Shown: positions 53,078 to 61,916, numbered from the stretch's first letter. The stretch is 64,000 bases of DNA from Ilumatobacter fluminis (GCF_004364865.1 NZ_SOAU01000001.1:2071001-2135000), one strand, 5' to 3'. Notes: generated by a model from the sequence alone, not told the origin. Translations and numbers: made by a program.

Positions 53078-54337
53078 CGGCACGTCGTCGAGCCGCTGTT
53101 CGGCGAGTCGGCGGCGAAGGTGGGCGAGTTCGACCTCGTTCTCGCATCGTTCGATGGCGGCCTCGTACGACGCAACGGCCAGTGCCGTGTCGCCGGCGCG
53201 TGCTGCGAGCTCGCCGCACACCGCGGCGTAGCGATGATGACCTCGCAGCGACTCGTCGAGCCCGGCGAGCACCGTCAGGCCCGCCCGGGCCCCGTCGGCC
53301 TCGGCGACCGCGACCGCCCGGTTCAGCCCGACGATCGGCGAGCCCGTGAGTTCCTCGAGTCGGCTGTACCGAGCGGCGATCGCCGACCAGTCGGTGTCGT
53401 CGGGCGATGCTGCTCGGCAGTGTTCGGCCGCGATCCGGGCTTCGAGGCGGAGCTGCTCGGCGTAGCCGTCGGCCGCGTCGACGGTGTCGAGCACTGCGAG
53501 GCCGGTGGCGATGTCGTCCCGGTGCCAGAGTGATCGATCCTGTTCGCCGAGGGTGACCAAGCGGCCGTCGGCGACCCGGGCGTCGCGGCGTGAGTGCTGG
53601 AGGAGGAGCAACGCTCGCAGCGCCCGTACCTGCGCTGCGTCCGGGCACACGTGGGCCAGCACCGCGGCCAGATGGACCGCTTCACCTGCGAGATCGGCTC
53701 GGAGGAGATCAGGGCCCGTGCCGGGCGTGTACCCGGCGGTGAAGGCGAGATAGATCGTCCGGCAGACCTCGTCGAGGCGGGCGACCAACTCGTCGGCGAC
53801 CGGCGCGCCGAGTGGGATGCCGGCGGCGACGATCTTCCTCTTGCCCCGCGTGATGCGCGCCGCCATCGTCGGTGTCGGAACGAGGAACAGGCGGGCGATC
53901 TCGTCGGTCGGTGTGCCGATCACCAGCCGCAATGCCAGGGCCGACCGGGACTCCGGTGCGAGTGCCGGGTGGCAGCACAGCAGGATGAGGTGGAGTCGCT
54001 CGTCGGGGAGGTCGTCGCCCGGCTCCGTCGGCGGCGACCAGTCGGCCCGCACCGCCAGGAGTGGCGCCTTGCGTCCGGCGACCGCCTCCGACCGGAGGCG
54101 ACCGATCACCAGTCGGTGGGCGGTGGTGTACAGCCACCCCATCGGCGACTCGGGGATACCCCGGTCGGGCCATCGTTCGGCGGCTCTGGCGAATGCCTCG
54201 GCCAGCGCGTCCTCCACGAGGTCGAGGCGGCGCGTGCGCGCGACGAGGAGGGACAGCAGACGTCCCCACTCGTCGCGCTGGAGCGCGGCGAGCGCTTCGT
54301 CAGCCGAGATCGGGGACCGGCCGGATGTCGATGTCAT
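53075..54337 (-). CDS. ECF42-like sigma factor with C-terminal TPR-like domain
   Basis: The 420-residue protein has sigma region 2 (LVEDALAEAFARAAERWPDR, GWLYTTAHRLVIGRLR) and region 4 (SALALRLVIGTPTDEIARLF, VPTPTMAARITRGKRKI). A long C-terminal helical domain with TPR-like repeats ends RRRLAEQRLDD. This architecture plus an adjacent YCII/DGPF gene is the established hallmark of ECF42 sigma factors, which lack a classical anti-sigma factor. The start overlaps the YCII gene by 38 bases. Confidence 0.88.
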   Translation of the reverse strand: MTSTSGRSPISADEALAALQRDEWGRLLSLLVARTRRLDLVEDALAEAFARAAERWPDRGIPESPMGWLYTTAHRLVIGRLRSEAVAGRKAPLLAVRADWSPPTEPGDDLPDERLHLILLCCHPALAPESRSALALRLVIGTPTDEIARLFLVPTPTMAARITRGKRKIVAAGIPLGAPVADELVARLDEVCRTIYLAFTAGYTPGTGPDLLRADLAGEAVHLAAVLAHVCPDAAQVRALRALLLLQHSRRDARVADGRLVTLGEQDRSLWHRDDIATGLAVLDTVDAADGYAEQLRLEARIAAEHCRAASPDDTDWSAIAARYSRLEELTGSPIVGLNRAVAVAEADGARAGLTVLAGLDESLRGHHRYAAVCGELAARAGDTALAVASYEAAIERCENEVELAHLRRRLAEQRLDDVP

Positions 54338-54653
54338 ACGCGGGCAGGATGCGGCACAGGTCGATCACCGTGTCGAGGTCGGGCGCATCGAGCAGGTAGT
54401 ACCCGCCGATCTGTTCGGCAGCCTCGGCGAACGGGCCATCGGTGACGGTCATCGATCCGTCGCGCGTCCGCAGTGTGGTGGCGGTCGAACCGTCGCCGAG
54501 CGCCTCGGCGCTCACGATCTCGACGCCCGGCCGAGCGGCGCAGGCTTCGTCGAAAGCGACGTGCTGGGCCATGCCGGCCTCTTGCTCGTCCGGTGTCAAC
54601 GTGTCCCAGTCGGGCATCTCGCCGTAGCCGGCGAGCAAGACGAAGTACTTCAT
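54300..54653 (-). CDS. YCII-related (DGPF) domain protein
   Basis: The 117-residue protein begins KYFVLLAGYG and contains VTDGPFAEAAEQIGGYYLLD, the DGPF motif of the YCII-related family that accompanies ECF42 sigma factors. Its catalytic role is unknown. The ATG at 54653 has GGAG about eight bases upstream, so unlike many neighbours it is leadered. It is the first gene of the operon and sits downstream of an ECF42-type promoter. Confidence 0.88.
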   Translation of the reverse strand: MKYFVLLAGYGEMPDWDTLTPDEQEAGMAQHVAFDEACAARPGVEIVSAEALGDGSTATTLRTRDGSMTVTDGPFAEAAEQIGGYYLLDAPDLDTVIDLCRILPAYDIDIRPVPDLG

Positions 54654-54701
54654 GGTGAGGCTCCTTGATTCGTTGCCGGCGACCGTCGCCGACACCAGCA
54701 T

Positions 54702-54728
54702 GACGCGCAGCACATCACCGATTCGACA
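54702..54728 (-). promoter_or_regulatory. ECF42-type promoter of the YCII-sigma operon
   Basis: On the minus strand TGTCGA (54728-54723) and CGTC (54705-54702) are separated by 17 bases. This agrees with the -35 TGTCGA / -10 CGTC type reported for ECF42 sigma factors and lies 49 bases before the YCII ATG. It predicts autoregulation by the sigma factor in the same operon. Confidence 0.6.
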
Positions 54729-54734
54729 GCCGGT

Positions 54735-55355
54735 TCAGGAATTCGGGCGGAGCCAGCCGTTGGCGACCGCGTCGGCGATCGCTGCCTCGAGCGCGTCGCC
54801 CAGCGCGGGAGCGGCGTCGGCGACGCGGCGGGTCGTGGCACGCTCGGTTGCTTCGTCGACGCCGTAGTCGGTCCAGGTGCCGCCGCCGACGACGTGGTTC
54901 AGCAGACTCGGCTGGAGCCGATCGAGCGCCTTTGCGAACCGGGCGTCGGGCGTCTCGGCGGCCTCGAACTCGTCCCACGACGATCGGAACTCGTCGACCT
55001 GGTCGTCGGGGAGCAGCCCGAAGAGTCGATCGGCCGCCCGCTGCTCCCGCTCGGCCTGTTCGGCGGCCGGTGTGCCGCCGAACACGGGCGTGTCCCCGGC
55101 GTCGATCTCGACGATGTCGTGGATCAGCAGCATCCGGACGACCCGCAGTGTGTCGACGGCGTCATCGGCGTGCTCGGCGAGGACGAGTGCGAACAGCGCC
55201 AGGTGCCAGGAGTGCTCGGCGGTGTTCTCGCGCCGTGACTCGTCGGCGATCCGGGTGCCGCGGAGCACCGTCTTCAGCCGGTCGATCTCGATCAAGAACC
55301 CGAGTTGTCGCCGCAACCGCTCGTCGAGCCCGCCCAACCAGTCCTGCGATCGCAC
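54735..55355 (-). CDS. HD-domain hydrolase (HDDC2/YfbR-like)
   Basis: The 206-residue protein has ENTAEHSWHLALFALVLAEH and MLLIHDIVEIDAGD, giving the H...HD...D metal set of HD_3 phosphohydrolases. YfbR-type members are 5'-deoxynucleotidases, so nucleotide hydrolysis is likely. The GTG at 55355 has a -10 TAGGTT six bases upstream. Its 3' end lies a few bases from the ECF42-type promoter of the next operon. Confidence 0.84.
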   Translation of the reverse strand: MRSQDWLGGLDERLRRQLGFLIEIDRLKTVLRGTRIADESRRENTAEHSWHLALFALVLAEHADDAVDTLRVVRMLLIHDIVEIDAGDTPVFGGTPAAEQAEREQRAADRLFGLLPDDQVDEFRSSWDEFEAAETPDARFAKALDRLQPSLLNHVVGGGTWTDYGVDEATERATTRRVADAAPALGDALEAAIADAVANGWLRPNS

Positions 55356-55367
55356 CCTGCGAACCTA
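55356..55367 (-). promoter_or_regulatory. Leaderless promoter of the HD-domain gene
   Basis: On the minus strand TAGGTT (55367-55362) is followed after six bases by the GTG at 55355. Confidence 0.5.
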
Positions 55368-55384
55368 CACGGGTGGGGGAGAGG

Positions 55385-55954
55385 TCAGTTGGCGCTGAGG
55401 TCGTCGGGGGCTTCGGCGAGCCAGGCGAGGCGACCGGGCTGGCGGCGCAGCACGGTGCGCCAGAGCAGATCGGGGTGATCGTCGAACAGATCGTCGGGTT
55501 CGGCATCGAGGATCAGCCAGGCGCCGGCTTCGAGTTCGCCCTCGAGCTGCCCGGGGCCCCAGCCGGCGTAGCCCCGGAAGACGCGCACTGCCGAGACCTG
55601 GCCGGCGACGAACGCGGGGTCGGTCGACAGGTCGGCCGATGCGACGCGGCCCGAGATCGGGGCGAGCTCGTCGTTCGGCTCGTCGAGCGGTTCGTTCGAC
55701 AGCGCGAGTGCGATCAGCGCGTTGGGCTCGACCGGGCCGCCGTCGAACACGGTCGCCGGGTCGGACTGGAGGTCGATCCAGCGATCGAGGGGTTCGTCGA
55801 GCGCCTCGTCGGACGGGCGGTTGACGACCACACCGAGCGCACCGTCGGCCTGGTGCTCGAGCACGTAGATGACGGCACGGTTGAAGTTCGGATCGTCGAG
55901 CGGTGGCGTGGCGACGAGAAGTCGGCCTTTCGTGGGGGTCGCACCGGGGATCAC
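55385..55954 (-). CDS. YqgE/AlgH family protein
   Basis: The 189-residue protein begins KGRLLVATPPLDDPNFNRAV and has IYVLEHQADGALGVVVNRPS and YAGWGPGQLEGELEAGAWLI, the conserved segments of YqgE (DUF179). The biochemical role is not firmly established. The GTG at 55954 is preferred to upstream codons because the family N-terminus starts there, and a weak CACAAT -10 lies six bases upstream. It diverges from argC across the ArgR operator. Confidence 0.87.
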   Translation of the reverse strand: MIPGATPTKGRLLVATPPLDDPNFNRAVIYVLEHQADGALGVVVNRPSDEALDEPLDRWIDLQSDPATVFDGGPVEPNALIALALSNEPLDEPNDELAPISGRVASADLSTDPAFVAGQVSAVRVFRGYAGWGPGQLEGELEAGAWLILDAEPDDLFDDHPDLLWRTVLRRQPGRLAWLAEAPDDLSAN

Positions 55955-55993
55955 GGTTCTATTGTGCCGGTCGATCGCCGGATCGCAATGATT

Positions 55994-56025
55994 GCATGAC
56001 CATACGTCAGGTTGTATGGTCATGC
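55994..56025 (+). promoter_or_regulatory. ArgR operator of the arg operon
   Basis: GCATGACCATAC (55994-56005) and GTATGGTCATGC (56014-56025) are perfect 12-base inverse complements with an eight-base spacer, the layout of a paired ARG box. The right half contains a -10-like TATGGT (56015-56020), so bound ArgR would block transcription of argC five bases downstream. Confidence 0.85.
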
Positions 56026-56029
56026 GTCT

Positions 56030-57052
56030 ATGGTCGCAGTCGGCATCATCGGGGCGTCGGGGTTCACCGGCGCCGAACTCCTCCGCCTCGCCGCGTCCCA
56101 TCCCGACTTCGAGGTCGTGATGGCAACGGGCGATTCACAGGCCGGCACCCGCGCCGCCGACCTGTATCCCGGGCTGTCCGCCGCGTATCCCGATCTCGTC
56201 TTCGAGCCGTTCGACGCCGACCGCGCCCGCGGTCTCGACCTCGTGTTCCTGGGTCTGCCGCACGAGGCATCGATGGCGATGGCGCCCGAACTCGTCGGCC
56301 ACGTCGGCTGCGTCGTCGACCTGTCGGCCGCCTACCGGCTCAAGGACGCGAGCCACTATCCGACCTACTACGGCTTCGACCACGATCAACCCGGCCTGCT
56401 CGCCGACGCCGTCTACGGCCTCCCCGAGTTGCACCGCTCCGAGCTGAAAGGAGCGCAGCTCGTCGCCACGCCGGGCTGTTACGTCACCACGGCGACCCTC
56501 GCCCTCCGGCCGCTCGTCGAAGCCGGCCTGATCGAGACGACCGGCGTCATCGTCGATGCGGCGTCGGGCGTCACCGGGGCGGGCCGCAAGGCCGATCTGG
56601 CGTTCAGCTTCACGACGGTCGACGAGAACATGATCGCCTACGGCCTGCTCTCGCACCGCCACACGCCCGAGATGGAGCAGGAGATCGGTGCCCAACTGCT
56701 GTTCACGCCCCACCTCGTCCCGATGAACCGCGGCATCCTCGCCACCTGCTACGCCAAGCCGGCCGCCGGCGTCGACGTGTCGACCGAGTCGCTGGCCGCC
56801 CTGCTGCGGGAGCGGTGGGCCGACGAACCGTTCATGGTCGTCACCGACGGCTCACCGTCGACGAAGGCGACGCTCGGCTCGAACGTGGTCCAGGTGACCG
56901 CCCGCTACGACGACCGCACGAACACCATCGTCGCCATCGGTGCGCTCGACAATCTCGCGAAGGGTGCATCGGGCGGTGCGGTGCAGGCGGCCAACGTCGC
57001 GCTCGGCCTCGACGAGTCCGCCGGGCTCAGCACGGTCGGGGTGGCGCCGTGA
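56030..57052 (+). CDS. argC: N-acetyl-gamma-glutamyl-phosphate reductase
   Basis: The 340-residue enzyme makes N-acetylglutamate semialdehyde. GIIGASGFTGAELLRL binds NADP, LPHEASMAMAPEL follows, and the catalytic Cys is in ATPGCYVTTATLAL (most homologues have GCYPT). SGVTGAGRKA and HRHTPEMEQEI are conserved. The ATG at 56030 is chosen because it lies just beyond the operator; a TTG at 56012 would fall inside it. argB follows by a GTGA overlap, with no argJ between them. Confidence 0.95.
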   Translation: MVAVGIIGASGFTGAELLRLAASHPDFEVVMATGDSQAGTRAADLYPGLSAAYPDLVFEPFDADRARGLDLVFLGLPHEASMAMAPELVGHVGCVVDLSAAYRLKDASHYPTYYGFDHDQPGLLADAVYGLPELHRSELKGAQLVATPGCYVTTATLALRPLVEAGLIETTGVIVDAASGVTGAGRKADLAFSFTTVDENMIAYGLLSHRHTPEMEQEIGAQLLFTPHLVPMNRGILATCYAKPAAGVDVSTESLAALLRERWADEPFMVVTDGSPSTKATLGSNVVQVTARYDDRTNTIVAIGALDNLAKGASGGAVQAANVALGLDESAGLSTVGVAP

Positions 57053-57957
57053 GCACCGATCACGACGCTGCAGGCCTGAAGGCCTCGATCCTCGTCGAGG
57101 CGCTTCCCTACATCCGGCGCTTCGCCGGCAAGATCGTGGTGGTCAAGTACGGCGGCAACGCACTCGCCGGCACGTCCGAACACGACGCACTCTCGCTGTT
57201 CGCCGAGGACATCGTCCTGATGCGGCTCGTCGGCATGCGTCCGGTCGTCGTCCACGGTGGCGGGCCCCAGATCAGCGACCTGATGAAGCGGCTGGGCAAG
57301 GAGACCGAGTTCGTCGACGGGTTGCGCGTCACCGACGCCGAAACGGTCGACATCGCACGCATGGTGCTGAAGGGGCAGGTCAATCCGCAGATCGTCGCCG
57401 CCATCAACGTGCACGGCCACTACGCCGTCGGCGTGAGCGGTGTCGACGGGGGACTGATCCGGGCCACCGCCCGCGACGAGCGACTCGGATTCGTCGGCGA
57501 CGTCACCGAGATCAATCCCGAGGTGATCCACGGATTGCTCGACGACGAGTTCGTCCCCGTCATCGCCACGATCGGCTCCGACATCAACGGTCAGGCGTAC
57601 AACATCAACGCCGACACCGTCGCCGGTGCGATCGCCGAATCGCTCGGTGCCGAGAAGCTCGTCTACCTGACCGACATCGAGGGCCTCCGGCGCGACGTCG
57701 CCGACGCTGCCAGCCTCATCCGCCAGACCACCGCCGACGAACTCGATCAGCTCGTCGCCGACGGGATCATCGCCGGGGGCATGATCCCGAAGGTCGCCAG
57801 CTGCATCCACGCCGTCCGCAACGGCGTCGGCAACGCCCACATCCTCGACGGGCGCATCGCCCACGTCCTGCTGCTCGAGATCTTCACCGACTCGGGCATC
57901 GGCACCATGATCAAGGGCCTCCACGGAACCACCGGCCTGCAAGGAGACGACGCATGA
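57049..57957 (+). CDS. argB: Acetylglutamate kinase
   Basis: The 302-residue amino-acid kinase phosphorylates N-acetylglutamate. KIVVVKYGGNALAG binds ATP, VVVHGGGPQISDLMKRLG binds substrate, and NINADTVAGAIAESLGAEKL with GGMIPKVASC completes the site. The N-terminal helix (SILVEALPYIRRF) is the extension linked to arginine feedback in hexameric enzymes, so inhibition by arginine is likely. Confidence 0.95.
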   Translation: MSTDHDAAGLKASILVEALPYIRRFAGKIVVVKYGGNALAGTSEHDALSLFAEDIVLMRLVGMRPVVVHGGGPQISDLMKRLGKETEFVDGLRVTDAETVDIARMVLKGQVNPQIVAAINVHGHYAVGVSGVDGGLIRATARDERLGFVGDVTEINPEVIHGLLDDEFVPVIATIGSDINGQAYNINADTVAGAIAESLGAEKLVYLTDIEGLRRDVADAASLIRQTTADELDQLVADGIIAGGMIPKVASCIHAVRNGVGNAHILDGRIAHVLLLEIFTDSGIGTMIKGLHGTTGLQGDDA

Positions 57958-59150
57958 GCCACACCTTCGACACCGCCGGGCTCGACCAGTGCCCGTTCAT
58001 GCCCGTCTTCGGCGCACCCGCCATCAGTATGGAGCGGGGGAGCGGCACCGAGGTGTGGGACACCGACGGCACTCGGTACCTCGACTTCCTGAGTGGAATC
58101 GCCGTCACCTCGCTCGGTCACGCCAACCCCGTGATCGCCGATGCGATCAGCCGGCAGGCGAACACCCTGCTCCACGTCTCCAACTTCTTCACCAACCCGC
58201 AGGCGACCGCCGCTGCCGTGAAGGTCAACGAGCTGCTGGCCGACGCCACCGGCCACGCCGGACAGATCTTCTTCACGAACTCGGGCGCCGAGTCGAACGA
58301 GTGCGCGCTGAAGCTCGCCCGCAAGTGGGGTGGGCGTGGCCGACACACCGTCGTCAGCGCCTACGGCAGCTTCCACGGTCGCACCCTGGCCACCCTCGCC
58401 GCCACCGGACAACCGGCCAAGCACGAACCGTTCGCACCGATGCCCGACGGCTTCAAGCACGTCGCATGGGGCGATCTCGACGAGATGTGGGCCTCGGTCG
58501 ACTCGTCGGTCGCCGCCGTCATCATCGAACCGATCCAGGGTGAGGGCGGCGTCAATCCGGCACCGGCCGGCTACCTGCAGGGCATCCGCGACCTGTGTGA
58601 CGAGGTCGGGGCGCTCATGATCGTCGACGAGATCCAGACCGGCTTCGCCCGGACCGGACGCTGGTTCGGGTTCGAACACGACGGCGTCAGCCCCGACGTC
58701 GTCACCCTCGCCAAGGCGATGGGCAACGGCATGCCCGTCGGCGCCTGCTGGGCCCGCACCGATGTCGCCGCCGTCTTCCAGCCGGGCGACCACGGCAGCA
58801 CCTACAGCGGCACCGCGCTCGCGACCGCCGCCGTGTCGGCGGTGATCGACGAGATGCGTCGTCTCGACGCGCCGGCGCTCGCCACGTCGAAGGGCGCACG
58901 GTTCGCCACCGCGCTCGAGGCCCTGCCGCAGGTCGAGTCGGTTCGCGGTCGTGGGTTGATCCTCGGCGCCCAACTCAGCGACGGGATCGACGCCCCGACC
59001 GTGTACCGCGCCCTGCTCGACCGGGGCTTTATCTGCAACCCGGTCAACGCCTCGACGCTGCGGTTCCTGCCGCCGTTGACCGTGTCCGACTCCGAACTCG
59101 ACGAGGCGGTCGCCCTCGTCGCCGACGTGCTCGCCGAGGTGGCGCCATGA
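57954..59150 (+). CDS. argD: Acetylornithine aminotransferase
   Basis: The 398-residue PLP enzyme converts N-acetylglutamate semialdehyde to N-acetylornithine. FFTNSGAESNECALKLAR binds the cofactor phosphate, FHGRTLATLAATGQ follows, IVDEIQTGFARTG carries the PLP-ring Asp, and the Schiff-base Lys is in VTLAKAMGNGMPVG. The ATG overlaps argB by four bases. Class III aminotransferases overlap in specificity, but operon context makes ArgD secure. Confidence 0.95.
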   Translation: MSHTFDTAGLDQCPFMPVFGAPAISMERGSGTEVWDTDGTRYLDFLSGIAVTSLGHANPVIADAISRQANTLLHVSNFFTNPQATAAAVKVNELLADATGHAGQIFFTNSGAESNECALKLARKWGGRGRHTVVSAYGSFHGRTLATLAATGQPAKHEPFAPMPDGFKHVAWGDLDEMWASVDSSVAAVIIEPIQGEGGVNPAPAGYLQGIRDLCDEVGALMIVDEIQTGFARTGRWFGFEHDGVSPDVVTLAKAMGNGMPVGACWARTDVAAVFQPGDHGSTYSGTALATAAVSAVIDEMRRLDAPALATSKGARFATALEALPQVESVRGRGLILGAQLSDGIDAPTVYRALLDRGFICNPVNASTLRFLPPLTVSDSELDEAVALVADVLAEVAP

Positions 59151-60049
59151 CCCGATCCCTGCTCGACATCACCGACTTCACGCCCGACGAGGTCGAGCTG
59201 ATCCTCGACCTGGCGCAGCGACCGATCGACGCGCTCGGTCGGCCGCTCGAGGGCCAGGGCGCCGCCCTCGTCTTCGAGAAGCCGTCGAATCGCACCCGCC
59301 ACTCGATGGAGATGGCCGTGGTCCAACTCGGCGGCCACCCGGTGTACACGCGTGGCGAGGAGGTCGGCTTCGACACCCGAGAACCGGTCGAGGACATCGC
59401 TGCGATCATGTCCGGCTATCACGGTCTGATCGCCGCCAGGGTCTTCGAACACTCGGTCGTCGAACGCCTCGCCGCCACGGCGACGATCCCGGTCGTCAAC
59501 ATGCTCAGCGACTGGTCGCACCCGCTCCAGGGGTTCGCCGACGCGCTGACGATGCAGCAATGCCTCGGCGACCTCGCCGGGAAGACGGTCGCCTACGTCG
59601 GCGACTGGAACAACGTGTCGCGCTCGCTCGCCGAGATCTCGGCCATGCTCGGCATGCACGTCCGTATCGGATGCCCGCCCGGCTTCGACGCCGACGACGC
59701 CGAACTCGAGCGCATCGAGGGCCTCGGCGCCGCCTCGGTCGAACAGGTCGCCGGCCCCCACGACGCCGTCGCCGGCGCCCACGCCGTCCACACCGACACC
59801 TGGGTGTCGATGGGGCAGGAGGCCGACAAGGAGGCCCGCCGTCAGGCGTTCGGGGGGTTCACCGTCGACGCCGAGATGATGGCGCTCGCCGACCCCGGCG
59901 CCGTGTTCATGCACTGCCTGCCGGCCTACCGCGGCTTCGAGGTGTCCGCCGACGTCATCGACGGCCCGCAGAGCGTCGTGTTCCAGCAAGGCCACAATCG
60001 CCTCCACAGCGCTCGTGGTGCCATGGCCTTCCTGGTCGGTGTCCGATGA
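59147..60049 (+). CDS. argF: Ornithine carbamoyltransferase
   Basis: The 300-residue enzyme makes citrulline from ornithine and carbamoyl phosphate. The phosphate motif reads FEKPSNRTRHSMEMAV where most OTCases have STRTR, a Thr-to-Asn change. Other sites look normal: HPLQGFADALTM, TDTWVSMGQE (ornithine loop) and HCLPAYRGFEV with the reactive Cys. Acetylornithine transcarbamylase was considered, but the SMG loop supports OTCase. It is coupled to argD and argR by ATGA overlaps. Confidence 0.92.
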   Translation: MTRSLLDITDFTPDEVELILDLAQRPIDALGRPLEGQGAALVFEKPSNRTRHSMEMAVVQLGGHPVYTRGEEVGFDTREPVEDIAAIMSGYHGLIAARVFEHSVVERLAATATIPVVNMLSDWSHPLQGFADALTMQQCLGDLAGKTVAYVGDWNNVSRSLAEISAMLGMHVRIGCPPGFDADDAELERIEGLGAASVEQVAGPHDAVAGAHAVHTDTWVSMGQEADKEARRQAFGGFTVDAEMMALADPGAVFMHCLPAYRGFEVSADVIDGPQSVVFQQGHNRLHSARGAMAFLVGVR

Positions 60050-60516
60050 GCAAGGTTCAGCGACAACAGACGATCGCCCGGCTCATCGAACAGCAGCAGG
60101 TCTCGAGCCAGCCGCAACTCGTCGAACTCCTCGCCACCGAGGGCATCGCTGCGACACAGGCGACCGTGTCGCGAGATCTCGACGATCTCGGGGCCGTCAA
60201 GGTCCGGGTCCCCGGCGGTCACAGCGTCTACGCCGTCCCCGAGTTCGCGCCCGAACGGGTGGCGCCGCTCGACCAGCTCCGGCGCGTGATGGGCGAGTGG
60301 GTCGCCGAGGTGAACCACTCGGCCAACCTCGTCATCGTGCGCACACCGCCCGGCTGCGCTCACGTCGTGGCCTCGGCGCTCGATCGCAGCGGCATCGACG
60401 GGCTGATGGGTACGGTGGCGGGCGACGACACGATGATGTGCGTTGCGACCGAAGCGGTCGGCGGCGCCCAGCTCGCAGCGAACTTGCGCGAGCTCGCAGG
60501 AATCGAGGCAGGTTGA
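60046..60516 (+). CDS. argR: Arginine repressor ArgR
   Basis: The 156-residue regulator has an N-terminal winged helix (RQQTIARLIEQQQVSSQPQL, GIAATQATVSRDLDDLGAVK) and a C-terminal hexamerisation and arginine-binding domain with GTVAGDDTMMCVAT. It should bind the boxes before argC and carA. Being inside the operon it controls, it is subject to its own repression. Confidence 0.95.
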   Translation: MSKVQRQQTIARLIEQQQVSSQPQLVELLATEGIAATQATVSRDLDDLGAVKVRVPGGHSVYAVPEFAPERVAPLDQLRRVMGEWVAEVNHSANLVIVRTPPGCAHVVASALDRSGIDGLMGTVAGDDTMMCVATEAVGGAQLAANLRELAGIEAG

Positions 60517-61916
60517 TGAGCGACGAGAACACCGGATCCACCCTCTGGCACGGCCGATTCGAAGGCGGTCCCGACGAGGCCCTGATGGCCTACAACGCCA
60601 GCCTCTCGTACGACCAGCGCATGTGGCGAGACGACATCGCCGGTTCCCGCGCCCACGTGCGCGGCCTCGCCCGGGTCGGGCTGCTCGATCAGTCCGAGTG
60701 CGACAGCGTGCTCGTCGCGCTCGACACGGTCGAGGCCGAGATGGCGCAGGGACGCTTCGAGTACCTGCCGTCTGACGAGGACATCCACACCGCCGTCGAG
60801 CGGCGCGTCACCGAACTCGCCGGAGCGGCCGGTGCCAAACTGCACACGGGGCGCAGCCGCAACGACCAGGTCGCCACCGATCTGCGGCTCTGGTGCAAGC
60901 GCGAACTCACCGAGGTCGCCCGTGGCCTGTTCGACCTGCAGCACGTGCTCCTCACCCGCGCCCTCGAAGCCGACGGTGCCTACCTGCCGGGCTACACCCA
61001 CCTCCAGCGGGCGCAGCCGGTGCTGCTGGCGCACCACCTGCTCGCCCACGGCTGGGCGCTCGGCCGAGACGTCGACCGGCTCCTCGCCACCGTCGACCGG
61101 CTCGACGTGTCGCCACTCGGCGCCGGCGCGCTGGCCGGCACGTCGCTCCCGATCGACCCGGCCGGCAACGCCGCCGACCTCGGGTTCTCCCGGGCGTTCG
61201 AGAACTCGCTCGACGCCGTCAGCGACCGCGATTTCGTCGCCGAGGCGTTGTTCGACCTCGCCCTCGTCGGCGTGCACCTGAGCCGGATGGGGGAGGAGTG
61301 GGTGCTCTGGACCAGCGAGGAGTTCGGGTTCGCCGTCCTCGACGATGCGTTCGCGACCGGTTCGTCGATGCTGCCGCAGAAGAAGAATCCCGACATCGCC
61401 GAACTCGCCCGCGGGAAGGCGGGGCGACTGATCGGCAATCTCACGGCGCTGTTGGCGACCCTCAAGGGCCTCCCGTTGGCGTACAACAAGGATCTCCAGG
61501 AGGACAAGGAGGGCCTGTTCGACTCGGTCGATCAGGTGAATCTGGCGGTCGCGGCGCTGACCGGCATGATCGCAACCGCCACGTTCGTCCCCGAGAAGAT
61601 GCAGGCCGCCGCCGACGCCGAGACGACGGCCGCCACCGACCTCGCCGAGTTCCTGGTGCGGGCCGGTGTGCCGTTCCGCGACGCCCACGCGATCGTCGGC
61701 CAACACGTGCGTGCCGCCCTCGCCGGCCAGGGGTCGCTGGCCGACCTCGTCGCCGCCGACGAGCGGCTCGGACCCGACGCCGCGGCGCTCGTCCGCCCCG
61801 GTGTCGGGGTCGAGATGCGTTCGTCGCCGGGTGCCGCCGGGCCCAAGGCGCTCGACGCCCAGATCGACCTCTATCGGGCGATGCTCGACCGCGAACGCGC
61901 CGAGTTCACCGACTGA
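60516..61916 (+). CDS. argH: Argininosuccinate lyase
   Basis: The 466-residue enzyme splits argininosuccinate to arginine and fumarate. Family motifs include LHTGRSRNDQVATDLRLW, PGYTHLQRAQPVLLAHHL and the mobile loop GSSMLPQKKNPDIAELARGK with the catalytic Ser. It starts through a TGATG joint with argR. argG, usually placed between argR and argH, is absent here and must be elsewhere. Confidence 0.95.
   Translation: MSDENTGSTLWHGRFEGGPDEALMAYNASLSYDQRMWRDDIAGSRAHVRGLARVGLLDQSECDSVLVALDTVEAEMAQGRFEYLPSDEDIHTAVERRVTELAGAAGAKLHTGRSRNDQVATDLRLWCKRELTEVARGLFDLQHVLLTRALEADGAYLPGYTHLQRAQPVLLAHHLLAHGWALGRDVDRLLATVDRLDVSPLGAGALAGTSLPIDPAGNAADLGFSRAFENSLDAVSDRDFVAEALFDLALVGVHLSRMGEEWVLWTSEEFGFAVLDDAFATGSSMLPQKKNPDIAELARGKAGRLIGNLTALLATLKGLPLAYNKDLQEDKEGLFDSVDQVNLAVAALTGMIATATFVPEKMQAAADAETTAATDLAEFLVRAGVPFRDAHAIVGQHVRAALAGQGSLADLVAADERLGPDAAALVRPGVGVEMRSSPGAAGPKALDAQIDLYRAMLDRERAEFTD

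Noticed and set aside
59147..60049. Acetylornithine or succinylornithine transcarbamylase instead of ArgF
   Set aside because: The ornithine loop WVSMGQE and HCLPAYRG favour OTCase; only the SNRTR motif is unusual.
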